Below, piece after piece: positions 35,140-46,012 of a DNA stretch of 64,000 nucleotides. The DNA is from Welwitschia mirabilis. Its lineage: Eukaryota; Gnetophyta; Gnetopsida; Welwitschiales. Below the pieces are notes generated by a model. It was not told the origin of the DNA. It saw nothing but the letters and a program-made list of their open reading frames with translations, and searched no databases. Where the stretch lies: the NCBI GenBank assembly GCA_051453625.1, contig JBOZIK010000001.1, positions 285,349,962 to 285,413,961 on the forward strand, written 5' to 3'. Position 1 is the first letter of the stretch. Every line of letters starts with the position of its first letter. Both the position numbers and the translations under genes were made by a program.

Positions 35140-35895
35140 ATAGTTAAAGTATGCTAAGTGTCAGCATTAAGCTTTAAACAGGTCTAAAATTAAGGGATTT
35201 TAAACTAGTCAAGATTTAACCTAAAGTTAAAACTTTAGATTGATTTATAATTAGTTTGGATTTTTCAAGCTATATGCCACTGCAAGAACCCACCAAATCT
35301 TGCAAGGTAAACCACATCATCAAATAATTACTATAAATATTATAGATGTCTTTTGATTAAAAGAAAATTTTTGGACCTTATCTAGTAACTCAAAAATGAT
35401 CTTATTTTATTTTGCTTCAAGGAAGAATAAGAAAGAGAAGTTATCAGTTATTTTCTCCAACAGAATTTCATCATAAGTTAAACATTAAAATCAACATAAG
35501 AAGGGAGATCACTTGGCTAACTGACACCAACCTAAGGCCAAAACTATGGGTTATATTTTAGATTAGCCATTTAGCTGATATCAACTTAAATTTAAAACTT
35601 TGAGTTGGATTTCATGCCAAATTATTCATCTTCTTTTCTCTAAAAACCTATATTTAAATAAGTATCATATGATTGACTAACACCAATTTGAGTCAATATA
35701 AGTATTTATTTATCATATGATTAAAATAATAATTAAAAAAACTGGTTGACTGAAATCAATCCAAAATCAAAGATTTGAATTAGATTTTAAGCCTAACCTT
35801 GAGATGTAGGTTCTAGAAGTTGACTAACACCAACTCAAAGTTAAAGATTTTGATCAGATTTTAAGCCAACTTTAATCCTTTTAACTTGATTTTAA
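35140..35895 (+). repeat. Degenerate tandem repeat in the G1 3' region
   Basis: At least five related units share gg(t/c)tgactgacaccaacc.aaa.tcaaa.actttg.gttggattttaagcc. They begin near 35513, 35570, 35672, 35742 and 35817, with a poorer one around 35160-35250. Each unit holds a short inverted repeat (caaag...ctttg type). Unit spacing is about 55-100 bp and irregular. It sits downstream of pol and before the 3' LTR. Confidence 0.65.
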
Positions 35896-35988
35896 AATAG
35901 GAAGGTCTAATTCCTAATGACGCCATTTTACTTCTCTCTATAGCTCTTAACACAAGAATCTACTTTTTCATTCACACTTATCTTCATA

Positions 35989-36354
35989 ATGGGGATAGTA
36001 AGAATTCGAAGGACCCTGTTGAGAACTCATGAGTTCTCAATTACCACCTTCAAATTCTTTAGATTGCTTCCACAATGGATTTGATTGTCCCTCTTTAGAA
36101 TGCATGAGTCCTCGATGATCCTCATTGAATCTAGTACTATAGAAAGTAATCACCAGTTAAATGTGGCTTTTAATTATCTTATCATTCCACTTGAAGCTAT
36201 TCTTGATGGTCCCTCTCCATTCTTAAAAACCCCCATTACAATGTCAACTTCATGGTGTGTTAACCACATTAGTGTCCACAATTTTAATTCTACCTTAGCA
36301 AAATTTTTGAAATTTCACCTTACCAAATTAGCATTTAAATTTTTCCAACATTAA
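35989..36354 (+). pseudogene. G1 downstream ORF remnant A (unrecognised)
   Basis: From ATG at 35989 the frame reads MGIVRIRRTLLRTHEFSITT and FKFFRLLPQWI, meets one TGA, then stays open for about 90 codons (LSLFRMHESSM...LTKLAFKFFQH) to TAA at 36354. The single TGA could come from CGA or TGG. It is in sense with pol. Composition is not the usual Lys/Asn bias. I do not recognise the product; an env-like or accessory position between pol and the 3' LTR is all that can be said. Confidence 0.35.
36019..36040. repeat. 22-bp perfect palindrome
   Basis: TTGAGAACTCATGAGTTCTCAA is fully self-complementary. It lies inside ORF remnant A. Confidence 0.9.
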
Positions 36355-36499
36355 TAGGGTATAAAAATTTCTAGTTACATCTATTTTCTTTACAGTAATA
36401 TTTCTCATTTACTGCTCAGTCATATGAATTAAATACAATAATAAGTATGAGTTTTATCTTTTTAAAGTAAAAAATAAATTAGTAATTTCTACTTTTACC

Positions 36500-37165
36500 A
36501 TATCTTTTTATCTTGTCATGTTTAGTTTTTTTCTTGTTTTCGAGCTTCTTGATAATTATAGAATATCTTAGACCTAAAATTTTAAGTATAGTGAATATTC
36601 TACTTTAATCATTCAAGAGCATGTTGAACTTCACATGAGGGGAAGAGTTGAATGGATTCAATACATGCAATTCTCTTACATCTAGCTAAATAATGTTTTA
36701 TGTGTCTAGGAAGAAAATGTTACTTAACAAGCTATTTTTGAAGGTTCTCTATTACAAGAATTTCTCTTTTATATACATTCTTCCTTACTTAACTCGAACT
36801 CTAGTACAAATTTTTACATAATGCAGGGCCATTTTGACATTGAATTTCTCTCAAGTTCTTTCAAAACCTAGCTTGATAGAATTTAAACAAATAATTACTA
36901 AGCTAGGGTAATATGAGTGGCTTACCTTGAATAATAGATTTTCTTTGGAATCTATATAAGAATTTTACAAAAATTAGAGAATAATGTATTTTCTCTAGGA
37001 CAAACCTCAAGATTAGGAGCACAAGTTGGAACAACTCCAAAAACAAAATGTGTACCCCAAAGTCCCAAAACAAAAGCCCTTTTAACCCCTAAGAGAAATA
37101 GAGAAGAACTAACCAAGCAAAAGATCCTCCATGAGGCAAATGATAGGGTGGAAAAGCAGCTCTAA
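36500..37165 (+). pseudogene. G1 downstream ORF remnant B (unrecognised)
   Basis: One frame can be followed from about 36500 to TAA at 37163-37165. Pieces include FELLDNYRIS, IIQEHVELHMRGRVEWIQYM, QAIFEGSLLQEFLFYIHSSL, GHFDIEFLSSSFKT and LGAQVGTTPKTKCVPQSPKT, ending KRNREELTKQKILHEANDRV-EKQL. Nearly all internal stops are TAG or TAA in Gln-like contexts (CAG/CAA). No frameshift is needed from 36617 onward, so this was probably a real ORF of about 200 codons. The end is charged and coiled-coil-like. It is in sense, between pol and the 3' LTR, and matches no family I know. Confidence 0.45.
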
Positions 37166-37416
37166 AGTAAGCAGAAATAAAGATCATAGATTTAAATGAT
37201 CCTACTCTTCATGAGGAATAAATAAAAATCTTAGAGGCCTTAGAAAAAGAAAACTAATCTACCCAACTGACTAGATAAAAGGAAGAGTCAGAATCCAATC
37301 AACAGGACCCTTTCATTTTCAAAAGAAGGGAAGGAAAATAATAAGATTCTCCAATTCACTCTCTTGTAAATACTTTATTTGTTAAGGGACTAACAAAAAT
37401 TTAAGCTTGAGAGAAC

Positions 37417-38373
37417 TGATGAGGATGAATTTTATGTAAATATTTCTTATTAATAAAGTGTTTTCATTATCTCAATTATGTATCTTATCAATAAATAGAT
37501 GTTTTTATCTATCTTTATGCTTACTAAACAATAGGTTAGTTAGTTAGTATGTTAGTAGGTTAGTATGCATATATTTTATTATTTGATTTCTGATACAAAA
37601 TGCTAAATGGAATGAATATAAGAGAAGGTTGAAGTTGCGAATCAACATAACAACTCCAACCATATACTTATTCCCCAAGACTAAAGAATGGAAACAAAAA
37701 AAGTAACAAAGGTATAAGAATGTGATCACCACCAAATTTGGGAATATTTTTAGCAAAAAGGTTGTAGGAATAGATAAGGCAAGAAGGTCAAATTAGGAAA
37801 CTCTAGCTAACCTGCAAGGGTGTCAGTAGCATTTTTTCATACTTCATATTGTTACCTGGAAAGAAGAACACAGTTGTTAGCTCATCTTTATGTAACAATT
37901 GGTATTTTAATATAGAGATAAAAATTATTTAAGTATTATTGTGTGCATACTTAATCACTTAAAAAATTAGTATTACTCCTATTTTACTCCTATTTGTGCA
38001 GATGAACATAAACTATAATAATTCTAGTACTTAGAAATAAGTATTGCTTAATCGTCTATTTAACTTTTATCATGTTTTATTTCTTTCATTATTTCCCATT
38101 AGTGTAATATGTATACATAGTAATTAAACTTTAATAAATAACCTAACTAGTTCAAGTAACTTCATCACAATATTATTATAATGATGAATTTTGAACTAAA
38201 TGGTTAAGTCTCAACTAGTTCTTTAGTAATTTTTTGATGTATTTTTATTTAATGATATGTGATTATTTTAGGTTAGAAGCATAGTTTTTACATGTTTTTA
38301 GCATTATTTTATAATTTTTGATATTATTTTATAATATTTTTTGCATTTATTTTATCATATAAGCCACCCATCA
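37417..38373 (+). repeat. G1 3' LTR (957 bp)
   Basis: Complete LTR, TGATGAGGATGAATTTT...CACCCATCA. It contains a ttag/tatg-repeat (37531-37564) at the position matching the gap in the 5' LTR. The minus-strand 70-codon frame at 37544-37756 is not supported. Confidence 0.9.
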
Positions 38374-39460
38374 ACTATGCTATCATAACTTAGTCTTTGC
38401 GTTGGACTTAAGGAGCATAATATTTTAAACATAGGTTAATTAATTAAATTACATTACATTATTAACCATTGCAATAGAGTAATTAGGTTACATTACATGA
38501 ATGTAGCATCTAAAACATTTATAAAGCAAAAAGTTGGGCCACCATTAATATTGAAGGGACTTTTGTTTTAATATAATAAATAATCAATGTAAAACCTTAA
38601 TATAATTTTTAAAGTTTGTGCTGAGAGATTATTTTTTATTTTATTAAATGTGTTATATATTCCATGTTCAAAATAAATATAAAACTTCCCATAAATATAT
38701 TTAATTCTATCCCTTTATTGAGAGGGAAACATCCATCTATCTTGCTCTTGTCTTAGCCATTTCTTTTGCTTAAACTTTAAGTAATAATAATAGAGGGTTC
38801 TATGTAGAAAATATATTAAAGGATAGAGATGATTTCATAGGATTAGATCATATAAAAGGGATTGGAAAAATAAGTGTGAAAATTGAATTTAATCTTGGGT
38901 TGAAGGAAATAGTAAATGTCTTAGCTAAATACATATTTTTAGATAATAAATAATTAATACAAAACTATGTTATGTTTGGTTTTCAATAAAGAGAAGATCA
39001 TAATGCTATACAGAAGTAATGATGGCATCTTGTTCCATAATAAAAATAAAAAAATTACATAATAAATAGATGTTATACTATTTAAATTTAAGTTGTCTCA
39101 ACTATGAGATTAAGAAATGACAATTATAAATTATAGCTAATAAGCCTTAGCTTAGCTATTGATCTATGCTTAAGGTCTTAGCTTAGTGATACTACAAGTA
39201 AGTTTCTTACTTACTAATAACCCAAACCTAATTCAAAGTTAATAAAATTAAGCCTAAAAATCATTATGTAATTCAAAGTTAATAAGTTCTTCTTGATATT
39301 ATGGCAAATTACATTATCATTTAAGTCAGATGTTTTAGCATACTAGAGTGATGCTAATGGGGTTTACTTATCAAAAATCATTAACTTAAAATTTTATAAA
39401 TTGTCCCTATGTTTATGAAAGAAATTCCAAAACATTTTTAAAAAAAACATAAAAACCACA

Positions 39461-39950
39461 CCTCATTAAGCTGATGATAATCATTATAAGACATCTCCCT
39501 ATAATTCACTTGATCCCCATGTGATTTCTCATCAAAATTTCCCAAAAAAAGAGCCCTAATATCTTAATCAAAAAAATAGAATTCTGAATTGACTCTTCAC
39601 CTTGTGTTACCTCATTCATTTTCTTCATAGAATTTATTCTCCCTATGCTCCTCTTATTTTCCTTCCTGAATTACTTTCTACTTTTCTCATTGTTATTCCT
39701 TCTATCTTCATTTTCTTTCCTCCTACCCCTCTATCGTTTCTTATATTTTATACTTGAGTGCATCTTCTAGAGACATATGAGGTTTCCATCATGTTCTATA
39801 TTTGTTAATAACTAGTGCAAGTTGCTTTTTGATATTTGATGGAATTTTTCTTTTAATTATAAGAGGATGATGTTGTTATTCCTATTTCTTCTCTTTAAAT
39901 TTTAATAGTCTTTTCCTTTTTACTCTAGAAGAAACCTGAGGTGTAGTCTC
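39461..39950 (-). pseudogene. Conserved reading frame in V1 left LTR (unrecognised)
   Basis: The minus strand contains ALFLGNFDEKSHGDQVNYRE-MSYNDYHQLNEV at 39461-39555, preceded by a Lys/Glu-rich part with stops. The right LTR has GSFLGNFDEKPHEDQVNYMK-MYRNDDHQLNEI in the same frame at 45456-45552. Agreement at the amino-acid level across two decayed LTRs suggests a former coding segment. I do not recognise it; it may belong to the same captured gene as the BAH fragment. Confidence 0.4.
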
Positions 39951-40027
39951 TTACATTAAAAATATCTTAAAGTAATAGCACAAGTAATTATAGATGCAAA
40001 CAGAAGTGGAGTGTCTGAATGTTTCTC

Positions 40028-40226
40028 CTCTAACATGGAATGATCTAAAAGAAAAGATCATTTGAGTTATGAAATTATCTACAGCTTTATATTATTTCCT
40101 TTAGATTGTAATACCATCAAACCTACATCTTTACTTCACATCTTACATCTGTCCTCTAATGTAAGGAGATTTTTCTACATCTTAAGCTTACATAAGTATG
40201 ATATCTTTAAGTTTAACAACTTTGTC
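40028..40226 (-). pseudogene. BAH-domain fragment, left LTR copy (decayed)
   Basis: Partner of the better-preserved copy at 46013-46232. The minus strand starts DKVVKLKDI and ends LLDHSML at gatcattccatgttagag. In between, nucleotide similarity to the other copy is clear, but two or more frameshifts break the reading. At the exon end the gt of the right copy is ga here (gagGAgaaac), so the splice donor is lost. Confidence 0.55.
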
Positions 40227-40732
40227 ATTTCATCAAATGGTGAAATGATTCAAAGTTTGCTTTCCTACCTAGGACCTTTTCATTCTTACTTAACTAGATA
40301 AATTAATGCTACTAGTAAAGAAAAGGAACTATGTATACTTTCCTACCCTAATAACAGTTTCAAAAAGAATAATAACAAAGAGTTCTATGAACAAAATAAT
40401 GGTTGCAAAAATTATCGGAGCTGGTATTATTAGTAAAGCCTATAAAACTATAAGTATTTTCTTGTGAAACAGTTCAAGAGAGTTTCTTTGCTACTACAGC
40501 AACATGCTCTATTTCTCTCCTACATGTCGTCCACAAAATTAGCATTCCAAGTATCTACCCATCACAAAATCACACTTACATATTAAATGATAGCTCTTAA
40601 GATAGCTACTAAATAGAGCATATCAATATTATCCCTCATTATCATTATGATTATTAGTTTATTACCTTTTACATAATACACTCTAATAAATAACAAACAC
40701 TCCAATGTAGTGGAGTGTTACATTTTTCCCTC

Positions 40733-40765
40733 CTTAAGAAGTTTCCATCCTAGAAACTTCTTAAG
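40733..40765. repeat. 13-bp perfect hairpin
   Basis: CTTAAGAAGTTTC and GAAACTTCTTAAG form perfect arms around a 7-base loop (catccta), in an otherwise decayed 126-bp internal domain. Confidence 0.9.
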
Positions 40766-40825
40766 TAATTTATTAATCTAATAATAATCACTAATAAATT
40801 AATTAAGCAATGGATCCATACCTAA

Positions 40826-40837
40826 GCTCTAATGCCA
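40826..40837 (-). promoter_or_regulatory. V1 primer binding site
   Basis: GCTCTAATGCCA is the complement of TGGCATTAGAGC, 10 of 12 identical to the initiator-Met PBS TGGTATCAGAGC. Initiator-Met priming is usual in chromoviruses. Confidence 0.7.
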
Positions 40838-40848
40838 ACTTTATAACA

Positions 40849-40955
40849 TGGTCTTTAGGTTGGACTTAAGAAGCATATTATTTTAAAAAAATATACTTTA
40901 ATTAATTAAATTGCATTACATTATTAACCATTATAGCAAATCAATTAGATTACAA
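40849..40955 (-). repeat. V1 right (5') LTR, first piece
   Basis: TGGTCTTTAGGTTGGACTTAAGAAGC... matches 38391 onward through cattacattattaaccatt.(t/g)ag. Similarity stops at about 40955 and resumes at about 44415. Confidence 0.75.
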
Positions 40956-42414
40956 CTAAAAGACTTACCTCTTAGTTAGGTTAGGCACGAGGAGAACTAT
41001 ATGATGATAGCTCATTTAACCAACATCACATCTAACTTAAGCTTATAAATCACAATTAAAAATACACAAAAGAAGTATGTAGCTTGCAGTCGAGTGGTTG
41101 GTTGACCTATAGTAAGCAACCACACCTATGTATCCACATCTGAAGAAAATCAAATCATACATAGTTCTATATTGAACTGCATTTCCATCTCCACCAACAT
41201 ACAATAGTGTAAGATAGATTAAGGTGGTACATATCAGTAGGTACTTGGATAGAAATATGGATGGATAATGCAAGCATAATGTAATACCTTAATATTTTAC
41301 TCAATAAAAGTATGGTTCCAGGCTGAATCAAAACAATACCAAAAGATGTCATACACATATAAACATACATACACATAATAGCTATATGTAAAAGTATAGG
41401 AGAAACCGGTTAAGAACTCTTGAGGTCATACATCTATCCTTAATAAGGAATTAGAAAGCATGAATGATGACAATACATATGTATATTAATATAAATCATA
41501 TATATGAGTACTCGAGTATATATAATAAATCCCTAAAGTGGTTACTGGGCCATGAATATTCATTAGTAATCACATTTACTAAGCATAAGATGCTCCTTTA
41601 TTCTTTCCATAATCTCAGTGAGAACCAATGGAAGGGAAGTATCATAATAGTATAAAAATTATCATAACTCGTGAAAAACTGTGATTAATACACAGAGATA
41701 CATACATGCATACATGTCATTTCGACAAGATACCTCATAGCTACTCCTTTTATAATACAATAAAATCAATGTAATAATAAATAAATATATAAAATGAGTA
41801 AAGGAACTAGTTTGTATGCCACTAATAAAATCACTAAGTTCATTAAGACTTAGAATAATAGAAGATAATAAATAAGGAAAGCTAATTAACTATCTAAATA
41901 TTTCAAAGTGTATCATTAAAAAAAATCATTTACATTATATTGTTTCATGCATAAGATAACAAATAATTACTTAATACATTTAATTTATATGCATGTACAT
42001 GTAAGAAAATACATTTAAGAATGGATACCTAGAATGCATCACAGCATACTAGAAGAAATCATACTCATCGAGAGATGTGCCAAACCTAGATCATTATATA
42101 ATTATAATATATATAACATAATTTCATTGAATCATAAAAACAAATACTATTTCTCTAGTATAAGACCTGAAACTATTTAATTACATATAATTATATTTTA
42201 TAATATATCATATAGCATTAATAATACATTTTTTCACCATAAGAATAATACCATAAGCATACCATACATAAACTAATTTATATAATAAATCAAACATTTA
42301 ACTCCTTAAGATAAAACATGTTTAAGTATGAAAATGTGAACACTATATTAGTCTAACTAATGGATATTCATTCTTTGTTTAGGAGGTCATGGTAATTTTA
42401 CTTTAAGGGGAAGG

Positions 42415-42629
42415 TACAATTACTAGAATTTTAAGTTTGACATCCCTCTCACCCTCTAATACATGTTAAGGTNNNNNNNNNNNNNNNNNNNNNNNNNNNN
42501 NNNNNNNNNNNNNNNNNNNNNNNNNNNNNNNNNNNNNNNNNNNNNNNNNNNNNNNNNNNNNNNNNNNNNNNNACAATTACTAGAATTTTAAGTTTGACAT
42601 CCCTCTCACCCTCTAATACATTTTAAGGT
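42415..42629. repeat. 57-bp direct repeat on both sides of a 100-N gap
   Basis: acaattactagaattttaag... to ...acatgttaaggt before the gap is repeated after it with one base change (acattttaaggt). The second copy begins at the first base after the gap. Confidence 0.95.
42473..42572. other. Assembly gap (exactly 100 N)
   Basis: A round 100-N gap is the usual convention for unknown size. The repeated flanks suggest overlapping contig ends that were not merged. Confidence 0.95.
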
Positions 42630-43086
42630 AATAATTAAACATGTCTATCCTCTAGATTATATATGTAATATTATGCATATGAGACAACATAATATAATGT
42701 AATATAATATAAGGCATATAATATTATATTATATAATATAATCTATGTAATATTATGCATATGTATTATGTAATATAATACATATTTTTTGTATGTAGTA
42801 TATTAAGATAATATTAATAAATAAAAATCTAGCAACAACAATTAGACTACACCAATGTAACCTAATATATATTTTTGTGATATTAATGTTGACCACCTTT
42901 ATTCAAATAATCAATTAGGTTCATATTAATTTCACTATATTCCTATTTTATTACATATTTCTCCCTTTAATGACTATTACTTTTTTTTTGTATCACACAT
43001 GTATATATAATTTAACCTATAATGTAATATATTCTTATATAGCTATCATTATCTATTAACTTATCCTAGTTATATACACTTGTATG

Positions 43087-43914
43087 CATGTGTGTGTGTG
43101 TGTGTGTGTGNNNNNNNNNNNNNNNNNNNNNNNNNNNNNNNNNNNNNNNNNNNNNNNNNNNNNNNNNNNNNNNNNNNNNNNNNNNNNNNNNNNNNNNNNN
43201 NNNNNNNNNNNNNNNNNNNNNNNNNNNNNNNNNNNNNNNNNNNNNNNNNNNNNNNNNNNNNNNNNNNNNNNNNNNNNNNNNNNNNNNNNNNNNNNNNNNN
43301 NNNNNNNNNNNNNNNNNNNNNNNNNNNNNNNNNNNNNNNNNNNNNNNNNNNNNNNNNNNNNNNNNNNNNNNNNNNNNNNNNNNNNNNNNNNNNNNNNNNN
43401 NNNNNNNNNNNNNNNNNNNNNNNNNNNNNNNNNNNNNNNNNNNNNNNNNNNNNNNNNNNNNNNNNNNNNNNNNNNNNNNNNNNNNNNNNNNNNNNNNNNN
43501 NNNNNNNNNNNNNNNNNNNNNNNNNNNNNNNNNNNNNNNNNNNNNNNNNNNNNNNNNNNNNNNNNNNNNNNNNNNNNNNNNNNNNNNNNNNNNNNNNNNN
43601 NNNNNNNNNNNNNNNNNNNNNNNNNNNNNNNNNNNNNNNNNNNNNNNNNNNNNNNNNNNNNNNNNNNNNNNNNNNNNNNNNNNNNNNNNNNNNNNNNNNN
43701 NNNNNNNNNNNNNNNNNNNNNNNNNNNNNNNNNNNNNNNNNNNNNNNNNNNNNNNNNNNNNNNNNNNNNNNNNNNNNNNNNNNNNNNNNNNNNNNNNNNN
43801 NNNNNNNNNNNNNNNNNNNNNNNNNNNNNNNNNNNNNNNNNNNNNNNNNNNNNNNNNNNNNNNNNNNNNNNNNNNNNNNNNNNNNNNNNNNNNNNNNNNN
43901 NNNNNNNNNNNTGC

Positions 43915-43965
<51 letters not shown>

Positions 43966-44004
43966 CGTGCGTGCGCGCGCGCGTGCGCACACGCGTGTGT
44001 GTGT
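43087..44004. repeat. (TG)n / (GTGC)n / (CG)n tract around an 801-N gap
   Basis: (TG)n runs from 43087 into the gap (43111-43911). After it come (GT)n 43916-43961, gcgtgcgtgcgt, gcgcgcgcgcgtgcgcacacgc, then (GT)n to 44003. It is almost purely alternating purine-pyrimidine. All long frames across it are artefacts of the N run and the repeat. Confidence 0.95.
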
Positions 44005-45455
44005 AATCTACATATTTTTATAATTATATCTTTGATACTATAATTTCCTTTATACATATGTGTATTCTATTTTTTTAGATTTTAATGCTACATTTATCTT
44101 CTATTTACCCCCATTTTGTATATACATTATATTTAATTATATCTCTTATTATACTTATGTCATACCCTTATATCTAAATTTATCTAATAATATACATTTG
44201 AATAAGTAGTAATACTATTTAAATATATATTAAAATATAGAGTATAAAATGTAAAAAAGATAAGGAAAAGGAGATATAATGGTATAAATATGATATAAAT
44301 ATGATAATATATGAAATTAATATATGTTAAAAATGTGCAATGAAAGATTATATAAAATATAAATAAAATTAAATAGCAAATTGAAACATTTATAAGGTGA
44401 AATGTCTTATAACTATGAATATAATAGACGTAGCATATAAAACATTTATAAAGCTAAAATTTGGGCCACCAATCAATATTGAAGGACCTTTTATTTTAAT
44501 ATAACAAATAATCAATTTAAAATCTTAATATAATCTTAAAAGTTTGGGCTAACAGCCTATTAGTTATTTTAGTAGATTTTTTATAGGTTAGCACTTATAT
44601 TATATGTTTCATGTTCAAAATAAATATAAAACCTCTCATAAATATATTTAATAATATTCCTTTATTAAGAAGGAAACATCCATCTATTTAGCTCTTATCT
44701 TAAACATTTCTTATGCCTAAACTTTAAGTGATAATAACAAAGGATTTTATGTAGAAAATGCATTAAATAATAGAGATAATTTGAGAGGATGGAGTCATAT
44801 AAAAGGGATTGGAAAAATAAGTATCAAATTGCATTTGATCTCAGGTTGAAGGAAATAATAAATCTCTTGGCTAAATAAATATTTTTAGGTAACAAATAGT
44901 TAAGCTAAAACTATATTATTTTTAATTTTTAATACTAAAGTAATGGTAGCATCTTATTCCATAATAACAATAAAAACTTTACATAAGAAATAGATATTAT
45001 ATTATTTAAATTTAATTTTTCTCAGTGATGATATTAAGAAATCACAATTATAAATTATAGATCTTAGTTTAGCTTTTGATATATGATTAAGGTCTTATCT
45101 CAGTAATACTAGAAGTATATTTCTTAGTTAAGGTCTTAGCTCTGTGATACTACAAGTATGTTTCTTACTAAGTAACAACATGAAACCTGATTTAAATTTG
45201 ATAAAATTAAGCATAAAAAGTTATTATGTAATGCATGGAGAATAATCCAAATTTATAGAGAGGATTTTAACAAGCTTTTTCTAATATTATGACAAATTTC
45301 ATTATCTTTATCATTTAAGTTAGATTTTCTAGCATGTTAAAGTGATGATAATGGGATTGACTTATTAAAATGAAGATTCAAAATTTTACAAATTATCCCT
45401 ACCTTTATGAAACAAATGACATAACATTTAAAAAAAAAAAAACATAACAATCTAT

Positions 45456-45950
45456 ATCTCATTAAGCTGATGATCATCATTCCGATACATCTTCATATAA
45501 TTCACTTGATCCTCATGTGGCTTCTCATCAAAATTTCCCAAAAAAGAACCCCAATATCTTTATTAAGAAATAGGATTTTGAATTAGATCTCCACCTTGTA
45601 TCACCTCCTTCATTTTCTTCCTAGAATTTATTCTTTCTATGCTTCTCTCCTTTTCCTTTCTATACTACTTTCTACTTTTCTCATTATTGTTCCTTCTATG
45701 TGCATTTTCTTCACTTGTATACTTCCTTTGTTTCTTCCATTTTATATCTTATTAGATCTTCTAGAGATGTATAAGATTCATAGTGTGTTCTCCATTTGCC
45801 AATAAACTAGTGCAAGCTACTTCTTAATATTTGATGATGTCCTTTTTTGGATTAAAAGAGAATAATGTTTTTCTTCATATTCCTCTTTTTTACTTCCAAT
45901 AGTCTCCTTTTCCTCACTTTAAAAGAAACTTTAGGTGTAGTTTCTCTCTT
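45456..45950 (-). pseudogene. Conserved reading frame in V1 right LTR (unrecognised)
   Basis: Minus-strand frame with TPKVSFKVRKRRLLEVKKRN at the start, YTSLEDLIRYKMEETKEVYK in the middle and FLGNFDEKPHEDQVNYMK at the end. The left LTR has SLEDALKYKI and FLGNFDEKSHGDQVNY in the corresponding places. Basic and acidic residues alternate. It lies downstream of the BAH fragment on the same strand, so it could be a later exon or an unrelated capture. Confidence 0.4.
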
Positions 45951-46012
45951 TATAGATATCTTAAAGGAAAATCACATGGAAATCACAGTTGGTGTCTCTA
46001 AATATTTCTTAC

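Larger units (their letters stand above)
21224..38373 (+). mobile_element. Element G1: Ty3/gypsy (OTA-type) retrotransposon
   Basis: Direct repeats 21224-22749 and 37417-38373 begin TGATGAGGA(T)(A/G)AATTTT and end CACCCATC(G/A), so they are TGATG...CATCA LTRs. Between them on the plus strand are capsid, zinc knuckle, protease, RT, RNase H and integrase remnants, then ~4.1 kb of extra 3' sequence. A purine run cttgagagaac just before 37417 fits a decayed PPT. Flanking 5-mers are gttat and actat, similar but not identical. G1 sits inside the right LTR of G2 and is itself interrupted at about 23860-28960. Confidence 0.88.
38391..40722 (-). repeat. V1 left (3') LTR
   Basis: Shares with the right LTR the opening gtcttt.(g/a)gttggacttaag(g/a)agcat and the (t/a)ttgggccacc.atcaatattgaagga block. 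It also shares the ggaaacatccatctat block, the gggattggaaaaataagt block, the cctcattaagctgatgat block, gatcattccatg(t/c) and the end. It carries the BAH-like fragment and a second conserved frame, both antisense to the window but sense with the element. Plus-strand frames such as 40062-40301 are shadows. Confidence 0.8.
40723..40848 (-). other. V1 internal region: PPT, hairpin, PBS only
   Basis: Minus-strand order is PBS (40826-40837), about 60 bp of AT-rich DNA, a 13-bp perfect hairpin, then purine tract ggagggaaaaa joined to TGTAACACTCC. The hairpin plus purine run correspond to the TTCGAGGACGAA..TTCTTAAGGGGGG sequence commonly seen before chromovirus 3' LTRs. No coding capacity. Confidence 0.75.
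40956..44414. other. ~3.46-kb insertion in V1 right LTR, unidentified
   Basis: This sequence has no counterpart in the left LTR. It holds AT-rich DNA, a duplicated gap flank (42415-42629), an AT-alternating stretch (42660-42790), and a (TG)n tract with an 801-N gap. Small frames at 41043-41655 resemble nothing known. Whether this is an insertion here or a deletion in the left LTR cannot be fully settled, but a ~5.9-kb LTR would be exceptional. Confidence 0.5.

Noticed and set aside
40062-40301. 79-codon plus-strand frame
   Set aside because: Opposite strand of the BAH-like fragment in the V1 left LTR; treated as a shadow.
43056-44057. Six frames of ~300 codons rich in Thr-His or Cys-Val
   Set aside because: Products of the (TG)n repeat and the 801-N gap.
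45596-45805. 69-codon plus-strand frame rich in Leu and Phe
   Set aside because: Antisense of the conserved V1 LTR frame.
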